Shown here in pieces: positions 21,413-33,589 of a stretch of DNA of 64,000 nt. Under the pieces are notes generated by a model. That model was not told the origin of the DNA and did no database searches. It saw nothing but the letters and a program-made list of their open reading frames with translations. Position 1 is the stretch's first letter; each line of letters starts with the position of its first letter. Source of the stretch: Takakia lepidozioides. Lineage: Eukaryota > Streptophyta > Takakiopsida > Takakiales > Takakiaceae. The DNA lies in NCBI GenBank assembly GCA_030704615.1, contig CM060731.1, forward strand, positions 59,314,756 to 59,378,755, read 5' to 3'. The translations under genes were made by a program, and so were the position numbers.

Positions 21413-24400
21413 GTGCCTTTCCAACATTATCAGCCCAAGAAAATGGCCCATCAATCCTTGCAACACAACTACTCTCCAATTTGAACCCTGAACCTCTTCC
21501 CTCTTGATCACAAACCAACCTCTGTGTAGACATACATAACATGTATGCCATGCTACATACATGCCATGGTGATCACGAACCCTAGAAACCCACACTACTT
21601 AAACGCTTGAACCTCACTCACCGCGCACAGAGAGCACATCCCGATCTTTGGTTTGTCGTTCCTCACCTCCCAGTGCGCGGCCCTCATCAGAAGAGAGACA
21701 GAGAAAGGTAGATAGGAGAGATATCCTTGTTGGTTTGCAATATGTGCAACAGACTGCTCATATTTGTGACATGTCGGGCTGGTCATTGAAGTGGTTATTG
21801 GAGTGTCAACGAGGAAGAGGAGAGTGGACGAAGATGATGGTGACGGCGACAGTCCTTCCCGAACCTGATCAGTCTACCATCCTTAGTTGTGCAATGCTGA
21901 GCCAGGGAAGATCTGGATTGGGAAGATTTGGAAGATCTAGTTTATAGACGTTTGCAGAATGTTCCTGTTCTTCTACTCCTATCTCCACTCATGAAGGTGG
22001 CCTCTGTATGCATCCAAACCACATTTCGTGAATGTATCCTCTTGAGTCCTTTGAGTCCTGACGATGTCTGTGGAGAGGTGAATGATCAGTTCCTACTCCT
22101 CGAATAACCTCTCCACAGACATCGCTAGGACTCAAAGAACTCAACGTTCAGTTATTTTTTCACAAATACAGGTCCACACAGAAGGCGAATCTAAACTGAG
22201 AGGAGCTACCCCGCAAGCGCTAACGAGCTTTAAACCTGTCAGGAGCTTTCTGCCCTGTCAGCCATGCGGATTTCTATGTTCTAGATAGCTTCAGTATTGT
22301 TGTAGCAAAGCTCTCCTTCATTTTCATTTCTAGTTCTCTAGTCCCCCCCTGTTATTTCTTGAGATGCTTTGGCTCTGCTATATAGAGCCGGTGGCTCCTG
22401 GTGTTCTTAGCTGAGGCCTAGAAGGCTGATAGCTTCCTAGCTCTCAGCTTTTTTCATAGCCAAGGTTCATAGCTTGCTGTTATATGTGAACCTGTTGGCA
22501 GTAGCAGCCTGCTGAAGTTAGGTCTACCCAATCATTTTTTTTTACGACTGCCTCTTGGTCTCATGTTATGGTGAATTTGTCCATAACCTCTATCGCAAAA
22601 GTAAAACAACATGAATACATTGACCAGTTACTGACCTCAAATTTTCACTGTCATCACCTCCATTCACCACCTCCTTTTTGACTAGCTGATGGTCCAGACC
22701 CATGAGCTCCCTTGCTGGACTAATTCGTTTGGACACATCAAAGACCTTTTAAGGATAGAAAAATGTTTGACCACGCGGTCTCTCTCACAATACATCCCAC
22801 ATGTCTGACAGTGATGTCTTCCATACACTAAAGGTCTACACTCTTTTACCGCTAGCACCTTCCTTAATACTGTGAGTGAACATGCAGAATGCATCATAGC
22901 AGAATAAATACAACCGCATGTACAGTGAAAATAAGGAAGAAGTGCAAGAGAGCCGAAAGCAAAAATCAGAATGAAGACAAACTAAGGGACAACTAGCCAA
23001 TGGAATCAGCTATGTGGAAAATTGCTAATTACCAGTAGAACATCAAATCAAAGATCACACAAAGTGATGAAGGGAGACAACAACTAAGTTGGAACAGTGC
23101 TGATCTAGTTGCAGGGATGAAGTAGACCGATCATATGATCAACCAAGTGCTTGCATATACTATGCATCTGGTAGAAGCAGCAACAAATAGACTGAATTGA
23201 TGTAATGGATCTCGACCGAAAATGAAGAGAACGAAGACGGACTGTGCGTACAAGTGATAAAGCTAGAGCCAGAACGTTGGGAAAGAGCCTGCAAGCGGAA
23301 GTGGATCAACCAGCGTTAGGAAGAATAGTCACGCAAGAGTTGGGACGATGTGACGATGAGCGATTGAAGAAGCCTAAGGGCTCATAGTTGATGCCTAAGT
23401 TGCACAATATCAGCGTGACAGGTGATGCTTAATTCTCACATTTCAGCGGAGTCGATGCGAAGTGATCGGCCGTTTTGCAGACAACTGGGATTGGGTAGAG
23501 AGATCAGAGATTTTGCGAGAAGCCTCCGCCCCGCGAAATGGATGCAATGTGGGAGAACGATTATCGATGTCCAGCGTTTCACAAGCCTAAGCATGCAAAG
23601 CGATGCGTTCAGCGGAAGAGCCTGAGCCTACGCAGGAAAGCCCAAGCCAAGGGAAAGGCCAGCTTGCAAGGTGATCCATGGCGGAAAAACCGAGTTCACA
23701 TACAACATTCGCAGATCGCACTCCTTCGCTTCAGCCGCCGCTGCTTCCTCATCACCCCGCCCATCGCTTTGCAAGTGCGCTCTCAACTCCCCTCTGCGAT
23801 GAGCCTTCACTTAGCCGCTGCCCTCCAGGCTCACCTGCACACCCATTTATGTACTGCCCGTTTACGTACTCTAGGGTTTTACTTGCAATTCAGTCCACAA
23901 TCATCACACTGCCTTCACAACTTGATAATCACCATTTTCAGTTACAGTAAGTGAAGTTGTATTTGTTGTTCGGTTGGAGAGCCCGTTTAGTGCCATGGCA
24001 TCCGCTAAACTGTTAGTCATGCAACTTCCATGTCACTCCACGTCGCTCCTTCAACTTCCATGTCACTCCCAATCTCAATTTTAATTTTACTGCACTCGGT
24101 TTGAACTTTGGCATTGTGTTGCTGATACACAAAATGTGTGTAACTGCCACGTGTGTGGGCCCAGCGCAGCCGTGCAGTGATGACTCTGATGAGTGAGACC
24201 GACATTGATACTTGTGGCAGGCAATGTACTCGTGTTTATGGCACATTTAGGGCGCACCTGCAAAGGCTCCAGGTGGGGGTAAAAGGACGGCATGTGCTGT
24301 GGTACATTCCAGGATTTGAGTCTGGCATCACTTAAGTACCTGACAGTTAATGGTAGCCAGAATTTGAACCCAGAACCACCCAGGTGGATTGCAGTGGCCG

Positions 24401-24711
24401 GCCAACAAACAAAGTACTTGTCAGGGTGGTGGTGTCTGGAGTGTGCCGCAAGTGCCACCTCCGTACCGACTTAACACACGTCTTTGTCGCTTGGACGATG
24501 GGTGTGATGGCAGAGAGACAGCGTGGATGGATGAAATATCAACATCCATCCACCCACCATCACCATCACTCTGCCCACCGTGTTGTTGACAACCAAGTAT
24601 CTAACCAACTTATGGCTCTGTGTGATAGAAACACGCAATGGAGATTCCAAGTGACATTATTTTTGGCTGTTAGTTATGGCAAGCCCACCGTAGCATTCAA
24701 CTTAAATTAGT
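21413..24711. repeat. Long direct duplication, copy A
   Basis: About 3.3 kb that recurs in the same orientation at about 59890-63551, with very few differences over the last kilobase. Copy B has about 340 bp extra at 60481-60820. Copy A has no strong gene call: open frames such as 23422-23954 are shared with copy B but show frame-disrupting indels between copies, arguing against coding. Positions 24240-24420 contain a SINE-like tRNA promoter on the minus strand. Confidence 0.85.
24330..24440 (-). mobile_element. SINE-like element within duplication copy A
   Basis: The minus strand has GGGTTCAAATTCTGG, a Pol III B box. The region upstream (TGGCCGGCCACTGCAATCC) may hold a weak A box. An identical copy lies in duplication copy B near 63182-63290. 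The ends are not defined. Confidence 0.35.
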
Positions 24712-24812
24712 GAGCGCAACTCTTACTTCAAGTTCTGGCCTGGTCTTTTGTGTATCCCCCTTCGCCCAAAAAAAAGAAAAACAGTATTGGCATGTTTCAT
24801 CTATTGCAAGCT

Positions 24813-26010
24813 TGAACCCTAAAGGAAGTCCTTGGAAGTTGGCCTCTTGAGTTAAAATATGGGTCTGGAGCAGTGTTGGGCGGTTCTTGCATTTGTGAAG
24901 GAACCTTCGGTTCCGGTTCCACAATTATTTCAAGAGACGGTTCCGGGTTTTTTTTATTGAGCCGGTTCCGGTCCGGTTCCGGATCCAACTTTTAAACATG
25001 GGGGCATTTCCGGTTACCCGTTAGTTGCTGATAAAAACCATCGGTTCCGGTAAGGTTCCGGTTCTATTTTTAAAATATATTTGTTTAATTTAATTAGATT
25101 TAAAATATTTTATCAGTCCGGTAGATTAAATAGTAGTGTATTCACATATTTGAACTAAAATCCAATGATTTTGTTAGGTTTCACTGAACACAAAAAAAAA
25201 AAAAAAAAAAAAAAAACTCTAAATAAACTGGTAGAAGAAAATGGGTAAAATTTTATGGGTTGAAAGTACTATTCAGCTACTTGGCAAGTATTGGCATCTT
25301 CAAACATTTTATTAATGAACTTAGCGAGGATATCATGGAGCTGGAGATTGAACCCAAGATCTCATGGCGCTGAAGCATTGAACATAGAATCTCATGGCCT
25401 TCAAGCATTGAACCCAGGATCTCAGGAGCTTGAGAGCATTAAATAAGTTTTGCCCTGGGCCCACCAGCCCCACCAAGGGGTCAAGAACCTAAACCCTTTT
25501 TTTATCCCCTGCGCCCAGTTCTCCAGTTCTCACACCCAGCAAGAACCGCGGTTCGGTTCTGCGCGGATCCCCATTGGCAGGTTCCGGGTCAGGTTATGTA
25601 GGAATGGGCCCGGTTCCGGTCTGGTTCCGGTTAACCTGAACCTGAACCGGCGGTTAACCTGGGTCCCGGCGGGTAACCGCCCAACACTGGTATGGAGTCT
25701 GGAGTGGGTTCATAGATTTTCACCCTTGATCTCTGCCGTTGGGAGAATCTTGCAGCATCCAGGGATTTGGTTGGATGGGGATGATTCCTCAACCAAAATA
25801 GTATGCTTCCCTCTCTCTAATGCAGCTTTTGAAAAAATAAGAGGGCTGACGTGGGTGAATCTTTGCCCAAGATTACTCCTGTTTTGGGTAAGTTGGACGA
25901 GTCTTGTGGGTCTAGCGCCTGTTGACAAGTGCCTCCTATTTGAGGACTCATGTTGTGGGTCTACATAACTTTGAAGATATACTGCACTCTCTGGCTTTAA
26001 TTCACATTGT
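24813..26010 (+). repeat. Dispersed repeat interrupted by a hAT MITE
   Basis: Positions 24813-24870 and 25690-26010 together match the reverse complement of about 58070-58430. The segment carries a non-coding-looking dispersed sequence (TTGGTTGGATGGGGATGATT and flanks). The break is exactly the MITE at 24871-25689. Confidence 0.8.
24871..25689. mobile_element. hAT-type MITE, 819 bp
   Basis: The ends are CAGTGTTGGGCGGTT and AACCGCCCAACACTG, a perfect 15-bp terminal inverted repeat with the CAGTG start common in hAT elements. It is flanked by 8-bp target duplications GTCTGGAG (24863-24870) and GTATGGAG (25690-25697), one mismatch. The uninterrupted paralogue at 58.4 kb has a single GTTTGGAG there. 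Inside are GGTTCCGG-rich subterminal repeats and a long A-run. It encodes no transposase and would depend on a partner element. Confidence 0.92.
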
Positions 26011-26049
26011 TTTTGGGATATTGTGGGGGCATAGCTAACCCACACATCT

Positions 26050-28280
26050 ACTATAGGGTTTCTTGAAAAAGTTCGGAAAAACTTTTCTTCCTTGGGAGGT
26101 TGCTTGGAGTTTCACCTTTCATAACCCTATGTAGACCCATACAAAGCAGTTGCCGATATGGAAAAACCTCATTGAGACCTGCACTTTGGCAAAGTGGTAC
26201 GCAGTCCACCAATGAATTGGAATATATGAAAATTCACACTGGTCAAAAGTAATTTTCATTAAGGCCAAGCAAAGGACATCCACCCAAAGTCTTTTGTGCA
26301 ACAAGGGCTCCATGGTCTTGCACCCTAAGTTAGACTCATTGTCAACCAGCCACTGGCATCACGGACCCAAGGAGTATCCCTTTGAGAGTCATGAGGCTGT
26401 GTCCTAGAAGTTATAGCATGCTGACACACAGCTCAAAGCACTGTTCCTTGCATCCAAGGTATCAGAACATGGGTCAGAATGTGGTTTCTTTTGTTGGCAA
26501 TACCCTCATTCTTTTTCCAGGTATGCGATAAATTCTTCTCACCAGTAGATGGCAAAATCATTTTGCACAATATATCTTTTGTTGCTTGTAAACTACAGAA
26601 TTGTGAATTGCAAAGACATTTGTAATCCAGAAACTTCAGCCTGCAGGGATCTTTGGGTGGCCAGTGTTCAAAGTGTCGTCCAATTTTCCACCAATGCTCT
26701 CTATCACCTTGCGCAACCACCTTGAAATCATGTGTCAACTGATGTCTCAAAAAGGTCTGTTCTCCTTGAAGGGAAGGAACTTCCTATTTTTCTTTTGGTT
26801 TGTTGGTGCTCGGTTTTCAAAAGAAACTATGTAAATTGGTTGTAACAGCTTTAGATGCAGTATATGCTTTTGCAGGTTCCTACTCTGTCTGTGACATGTG
26901 ATTGTCTTTGTTTGTCTTGCAATGAAGGTGATCAAAGAAACATAGGGATACTATTTTGTAGCAATGGAGATGGAGTCAACATTGGTGTTGGCAAGGAAAG
27001 CCCAGCACGAACATAGGTGCTGGCAGAGCCTCCCTATACAATGCTGGCTGTGTTTACCCTACATTGCTTAGGTTTAGTCAAGTGCAGGCAATGGAGATGT
27101 TTCAGGGGCCCGCCTAGCAGCCCAAAAGGACAATTTAGTGAAACTCAGGATTTCATGCACCGTTCCACTTATTGCCAGTGTCATTTGATTGGTGGTGTTA
27201 CCAACAGATTTCTTCCCGTCTCTACTGTCACAGATTTATACGTCTTGCTATCTTTCCCTACAGAAATCACACCTGACTCAGACGCGAATCTCTGGATGCC
27301 ATGACACTCGGTGAATTACATTGATGGCCTGGTATTGCTGTTGACAAGGTAAAGGTCTTAAGGGTGCTTGCATGTGCAACAGCCAAATATTGGAGCTGTT
27401 CAAGTTCAGCCATGAGCCCAGGTTTGGAGAAACCGGCTTTTTCCACGGATATGTCATCTCACACCTGGCACATTCCACGGCTTTTATCATGGGTCTGTAG
27501 AGTGAGCCAAGGTGTGGGTCAAAATATGCCCTAACTGTGGGGTGTCTCACATGTGATCCACACCCGAGGCAAAAACGGTGTGAAAATAGCCATGAGCGTG
27601 GCGGGAGTTGGCTTAGTTTACATGGCATGTTACACACGTGTGTGAAATGGGACCATAGAATTCCACATTGTGGTGTATGGGGAGTTTGAGAATGATGCCC
27701 TTGGAAAATGATCATGAGCTTCATGTTCATGTTTAGAAATCTGCACAATGGGCTACTAGCAAGTGAAGAATTACCCCCTGCTACACCGCATTTTCAATCT
27801 CTACAATATGAAGTCTATAATGCCCTTGGTGAAATGAGCATGGGGATCGCATTCAAAGGTGGCCCGCAACCTATGACACAACTAGGACAAACAGGCATAG
27901 GCATGATTTACACTTTTTGCCACAAATCACTTGCATCATCCTTACATTGAACTCCTTGTTTATGTGACATGCTTGGACTTTGTCATCTCACACATCAAAG
28001 AAAAAACCAGAATATTTTGAAAAAATCCATAGAATTTTAACAAGAGACCAAAAAGGAAACCCAGGTCTAGGTGGGTAGCATGGTGAGTCTCTATGCAAGG
28101 TGATTTATTTTAAATTGTAAGTGGTTTCAACAACTTCATTAGCAACTCCACAATTATATTTTAAATTCATGTAAATTGAAATATATAAATTAGTATTAGA
28201 TAGAAATAGTTGTTTTAACTACTCATGACTATGAACCTTACCCAATAAATAAATTAACCAGGGCCTTTGTACCTTGTTAT
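26050..28280. other. No gene recognised
   Basis: Open frames on both strands (for example 27278-27748 minus) show no recognisable domain or splice pattern. Confidence 0.35.
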
Positions 28281-28286
28281 ATATAT

Positions 28287-28375
28287 ACGTTTTGCACCCT
28301 AACATAGCTAAAAATACCTTCACATAATTACATGGACCATATAATTATTTTATATAATGTTAGGGTGCAAAACGT
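28287..28375. repeat. 19-bp perfect inverted repeat (stem-loop, MITE-like)
   Basis: ACGTTTTGCACCCTAACAT at 28287-28305 is perfectly complementary to 28357-28375, with a 51-bp AT-rich middle. The size and AT-rich core suggest a tiny stem-loop MITE or part of one. Confidence 0.6.
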
Positions 28376-28489
28376 TCAAAAACTTCAAAAGTTGGCTCGA
28401 ATTTAGGGCTACTAGGTCGTGGTGTGCAGGGCTGGGACATAGTGTTTTTTTGGGGTCCGGTCTTCTTAGTGCCAAGCATCGTGATAGCA

Positions 28490-29455
28490 GGAACTCGAGG
28501 ACAATGTGGTGAGGGCACCTTCTTCTTCGACCTATTTCAGCCTGTTTTGCCCTCTCATCAGACTCGGCCCTGAATTTGCAGCACGGAGCAGAGCTGGCAT
28601 GAGTTTTACCCTTCATGATGGTGGGACAACAGCCATGAGTTTTCCAAGGATACGAAGGGTGTGTTCGACGAAATGGCTGCCAAGATGTGGTGTCGTGGAA
28701 TGCAATGATCGCAGTGTGGTATGAAGGCTTTGGAGACATATGAGGAAATGATGTCTGACAGGTTGAACAATAACGCAGGCTGTGTTCAATCTTTGCCCAC
28801 TCAACTGCACCGTGGTGGTTCTCACTGACCAATCCGACATTACCAGGCTATAGACACAAGCAACACACACAAGAAGTCCTCTTGGATTCATGGTCAGTCA
28901 AATCCTCCATGGGTCATGACACAAGGTCGAGGATAATGTGGTGAGGGCACTTTCTTCTTCGACCTATTTCAGCCTGTTTTTCCCTCTCATCAGACTCGGC
29001 CTTGAATTTGCAGCACGGAGCAGAGCTGTCATGAGTTTCTTCACGATGGTGGGACAATCGCAATCGCAAGGTGTGGTTTTTTTTTTAATATAGGATGTAG
29101 AGAAGTTTGTCCATCCTACATTAAATGTGGGCTTTTGGCTCCTGTTAGTACCATGCTTTGGTATTCTTCCTGATGTTTACAAGGTTCTTGGGAGAATCAG
29201 CTTGGTCTTAGTAGGCCATGTTTCAATCTTTGCTCGCTCAGCTGCACCGTGGTGGTTCTCACGGACCAATCCGACATTACTTGACTGTACAGACACAAGC
29301 AGCACACACCAGAGGTTCTTTTGGGTTGGTGATCGGTCATAACCTCCATGGGTCATGACACAAGGTCAAGTCCACAATGTGGTGAGGGCACCTTCTTCTT
29401 CAACCTATTTTTGCCCCCTTTGCCCTCTCATCAGACTCGTCCCTGAATGTTTGGT
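28490..29455 (+). repeat. Approx. 435-bp tandem repeat, three starts
   Basis: The block AATGTGGTGAGGGCACYTTCTTCTTCRACC recurs near 28503, 28936 and 29378. Adjacent shared text includes CACGGACCAATCCGACATTA and TCCATGGGTCATGACACAAG. The copies are diverged and non-coding. Confidence 0.7.
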
Positions 29456-29769
29456 GATAAAGCCCTAGTTTGTCTTTTGCTCTTTTAACTCTATAGTATA
29501 ATTATCAGATGGAGGAGGGTCAAAGATAGCTGAAGGAGCAGGGATAGAGAGTGGGTCCAGATTCATCCAAGAGGGCCAGATTTCAAGCACTATGATTTCC
29601 TGTGGATCCATTGTTACAAGAAACTTGCATGGGTAGATGGTGAACTGGAAGCTACAGCAGCAGCGGCATGTGCAATTGAAAAACTTAGGCACTACTAATG
29701 AAGGCAACCTTCTTCAACACATTTCACCCTGTTTTTCCCTCTTATCAAAATTGGCCCTAAATTTTCATG

Positions 29770-31070
29770 TTGAATTCTGCAGGTTACTGGTTGAGTGAAC
29801 CTTTGATAGTTTGCAATGCGTGTGCAAGCCTGGCAGCTCTGGAGAACGGCAAAGAGGTCCATGGCGACATTGTCAGAGCTGCAATTGTACCACATGTCAT
29901 TCTGATCAACAAGTCGTCAAAGCTGGAATTGTACCAGATGTCATCCAGAACACTGCCCTGGTGGACATGTTTGCCAAATGTGGGTGCATTCAGGATGCAA
30001 ATGGAGTTTTCCATACTCTGGCTGAAAGAGATGTGGTGTCGTGCAACGCGATGCTTGCAGGGTATGCACAACAAGGGCACGAGATGGAGGCTTTGGAGAC
30101 CTATGAGCAAATGATTGGGAAAAGGTGAAGCCCGACCACATCAGGTTTGTGTGCGTTTGTAGTGATTGTGCAAGCCTGGCAGCCCTGGAAAAGGGCAAAG
30201 AAATGCACGGTTGCATCGCCAAAGCTAGAATTGTACCAGATGTGATTCCCTGTGGATCAATAGCTACAAGAAACCTGCATGGGTAGATGATCAACTGAAG
30301 GCTGCAGCTGCAACGGCACAGTTGATAAAACCAGACACCTCAACCATGACCACAGCTTCTGAAAGAGGATCAAGAGAGGGAGTCCACAATGCCTCTTCTG
30401 GAACTTCTGGGCATGTGAAGATACTTTGCGGCAGGCAGACTAACAGAGGCTCTACAAACTTTAACCAATGAGGCATTTCAGCAAATTCAGGTACGTATGT
30501 CTGTCTCTTGCTTAAGTGCATCAAGATGGAAGGTCTGGAAGCTGGAAAGCAGGTGCACACTCACATAATCCAAAGTGGATTCACGCCAAATGTTTTTCTA
30601 CTCAACACCCTTGTCTCCATGTATGTTAAGTGCGGGAGCATCATGGAGGCTCACCAAATGTTCAACAGAATGCCTCAACGATCTTTGATCACGTGGAATA
30701 TAATGTTGGCAGGAGTTACCAAGCATGGGTGTGGTAGGAATGCTTTGGAGACCTATGAGCAACTGCTGCGTGAAGGGGTGAAGCCCAACCACATCACATT
30801 TGTTTGTAATGCATGTGCAAGCCTGGGAGCTCTGGAAAAGGGCAAAGGGGTCCATGGTGACATCGTCAAATCTGGAATTGTACCCGATGTCATTCTGAAC
30901 AGTGCCCTGGTGGACTGCATGTATGCCAAATGTGGGTGCATCGAGGATGCAAAGGAAGTGTTCGATAGTATGGTTGAACGAGATGCGGTGTCGTGGAGTG
31001 CGATGATTGCAGGATATGCACAGCAGCGGATGGAGGCTTTGGAGACCTATGAGCAATGATGCGGGAAGGG
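29770..31070 (+). pseudogene. PPR protein pseudogene
   Basis: Plus-strand PPR motifs are read in at least two frames. At 29800-30130 there are VCNACASLAALENGKEVHGD and GYAQQGHEMEALETYEQM. At 30508-31059 an open frame of 183 codons has KCIKMEGLEAGKQVHTHIIQ, TLVSMYVKCGSIMEAHQMF, RSLITWNIMLAG, and SALVDCMYAKCGCIEDAKEV. Flanking copies of a 150-bp segment at about 29590-29760 and 31075-31260 suggest that a unit of about 1.45 kb was duplicated in tandem. No start-to-stop gene is intact. Confidence 0.8.
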
Positions 31071-31794
31071 GTGATTCCCTGTGGAAAAATAGCTCCCAGA
31101 AACCTGCATGGGTAGATGGTCAACTGGAAGCCGCAGCAGCAGCGGCACAATTGATAAAATCAGGCAATGCTAATGAATGCACCTTCTTCAACACATTTCA
31201 CTCTGTTTTCCCCTCTTATCATAATCGCCCTAAATTTTCATGTTTCAAGAATTCTGTAAGTTAGCTGGTTGAGTGAACCTTTGATAGTTTGGAATGACTT
31301 TGACATGATATTGCCGAAGTGACAATAAGAAAGTATCCAGAAATAGGTAACAGAGAGGAGAAGCTTTGGAATGAATATTTTTCTGACCCCAGTCAATGGT
31401 GGGACAACCGTCTTGGAAGGTAAATGCCTGTGGATTACAGAGTGGTATATGCACTTGAGAATAGGAACTGGTGTGATAAGTTGAGTTGGGTGTTTGCTGG
31501 AACCAATCTAGGCTGCCATTGTCAGCTGCTAACAGATTCATGAGCGCCAGATGCTTGCATTCATGAATGTGTCTACTGCTGTGGTAGGATCTCTAAATTC
31601 CCTAAGATGTCACCATGCACCCCATGAAAAAAGCCACCCGTGGAAAAAGCCTCCCGTGGACTTTTCCACAGGGCCACCCGAGAGCCAGGCCGTCCACGAG
31701 GTGTCCGAAAGCACTAGCCGTTTCTTACACCCACGGCAGGTGTGGACTCCGGCTGATTCCACAGCAAAAAGTGTGGAAGAAGCCGTGGAAAAAG

Positions 31795-31950
31795 CCGGTT
31801 TCTCTTCTAGTGGGGAGCGACAACTCACAAATCAGGCCCCTTGATAGAGAGAGGAGAAAATAACCTCTCACTAACCTTGCCGTAAGGCTTTCCGATGCGA
31901 CACTGCGCAGGGAAGGGGGAGAAGAGCGTACCACACCCGTCAAGTAGCAT
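31795..31950 (-). mobile_element. SINE body fragment
   Basis: Shares GGGGCCTGATTTG-like text, a GAGGTTATTTTYTCCTC-like stretch and a CTTCTCCCCCTTCC block (all minus-strand sense) with the SINE at 63552-63805. The tRNA head is missing. Confidence 0.5.
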
Positions 31951-32389
31951 GATTTTGTTGAGTTTCCAGTGTATAACATCAGCAACATTAAAAGTTTGAG
32001 GGTTATCAAGTATGAATCTCCGCATGGTGTGACATGTGGTGGTTGCTCATCTATATCACTTGGATCCACATTGAGGTCAAAATCATGAAGACAAAAAAAA
32101 AACCCTAAAAACCCTCCACGTGAAAACGGTAAGGGACAAGAGAACACCCAAAAAAATTGTTCTCATGTTCCTTACGTATGTTCCCAATGTCCCAAGCCCA
32201 AAGGTTGGTAGGTCCCACCATCATTAAAATAGTATAAACCTCCTTAATATGACAAAGTAGGGGTCTTGGAGTGTCATAATAAAGGGAGTCATAGTCATAT
32301 AATAGGGGCAAGAACTACGCTTACCCGACGAGTTTAAGGCAAGCGTGTGAGGTGGTGGGGCCGCTGGCCTGAGCTCATGGAGGCTCCGG

Positions 32390-32930
32390 CAGACCACCTA
32401 TCAAATCTCTTCCCCCATTGTGAAGGTGGGGAGCGCTCCACACCTCCTGCTCCCTCCTCACGCTCCCCACCTTTAGGACCATGTTCCCAAACATTCTCCA
32501 ATTTGGCTCCCTTGTTCCCGGTCCAAGATCCTTGCTCCCCATAGTGGGACAAGGTAGCGAGGACCACAAACAGGGGGAGCGAGCCGCATTCCACAGGGCG
32601 AGTAGGGGAGCAAGATTAGGAACATGGGAGTGAGCCGCGTTCCATAGAGCGAGGAGGGGGAGCGAGCCGCATTCCACATGGCGAATAGGGGAGCGGGGAC
32701 CGGGAACCGGAGGCGAGAAGGGGAGCAAGATCAGGAACAGGGGAGTTGTTCCATAGGACGAGGAGGGGAGCGAGGACCGGGAACAGGGGAGCGAGCTGAC
32801 GTTCCATAAGGCGAGGAGGGGAGCGGGGACCAAGAACAGGGGAGCGAGGACAAGGGCTAGGGATAGGGGAGCGGGACTGGGAACAAGGAGGGGACAGAGG
32901 GAACAGGGGAGTGTAGCAACGATCTTGGAC
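32390..32930. repeat. GGGAGCGAGG-rich degenerate minisatellite
   Basis: Purine-biased tandem variants of GGGGAGCGAGGACCGGGAAC. The repetition gives long but low-complexity open frames that should not be called as proteins. Confidence 0.75.
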
Positions 32931-33589
32931 TTAGGATTATTTTGGAGTTGAAAAAGTATATTAATCAATCCGATGCGCATCCAATCCAACCAATCAATGT
33001 GATTTTACTGCCACGATTTGTACCTCTGACCTCGTCTATGAAACACACATCACCTAGCCGCCACGCTACCATCCACTTCTTGCATTGCACATGATTTCCT
33101 AATGCTTTAATCTACAACTAGGGCTTTGCGTTGCTCCGCACTACTAGCGACGAATTCTGAGAACTATGTTCAATTTTTCACAAAAATAGGGCTGGGTCAT
33201 CCCCATGGTGTTACATGCAGAGATCCCGTGTTTTGTTTTTTTCTGGAAGAAAAATGGTGGATCTGCATTTCAACATTCAATTTTCACAAGCCGCATCAAT
33301 CAATAACAACATACCCAAATACCCTTACATTCACTGTATGAACTTTCAATCATCCACCATGGGATTAGATCTTGGTGGGTTAAGGCTAGCTTTTGACAAT
33401 ATTCATGCAAGTTCATCAAGGGCTCCATCCAAAGCCACACCACGAGAAACAAACAAACATGTCCAAATTTAAGATGCTGAACAAACTTGTGCACAGGGCT
33501 GCCCCTCTCATCAAGCTCATTAAAATTCGTATTCACTTCCATCTTCAAGCTTTGGAGAAGCTCCACCACCCAAACCCAGAATTATAGCA

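Noticed and set aside
26119-27748. Possible LINE or gene exons on the minus strand
   Set aside because: I could not identify any reverse-transcriptase, endonuclease or other motif in the frames.
32375-32989. 204-codon minus-strand protein rich in LAPLFPV/PLLALWN
   Set aside because: It is a translation of a degenerate GGGAGCGAGG minisatellite.
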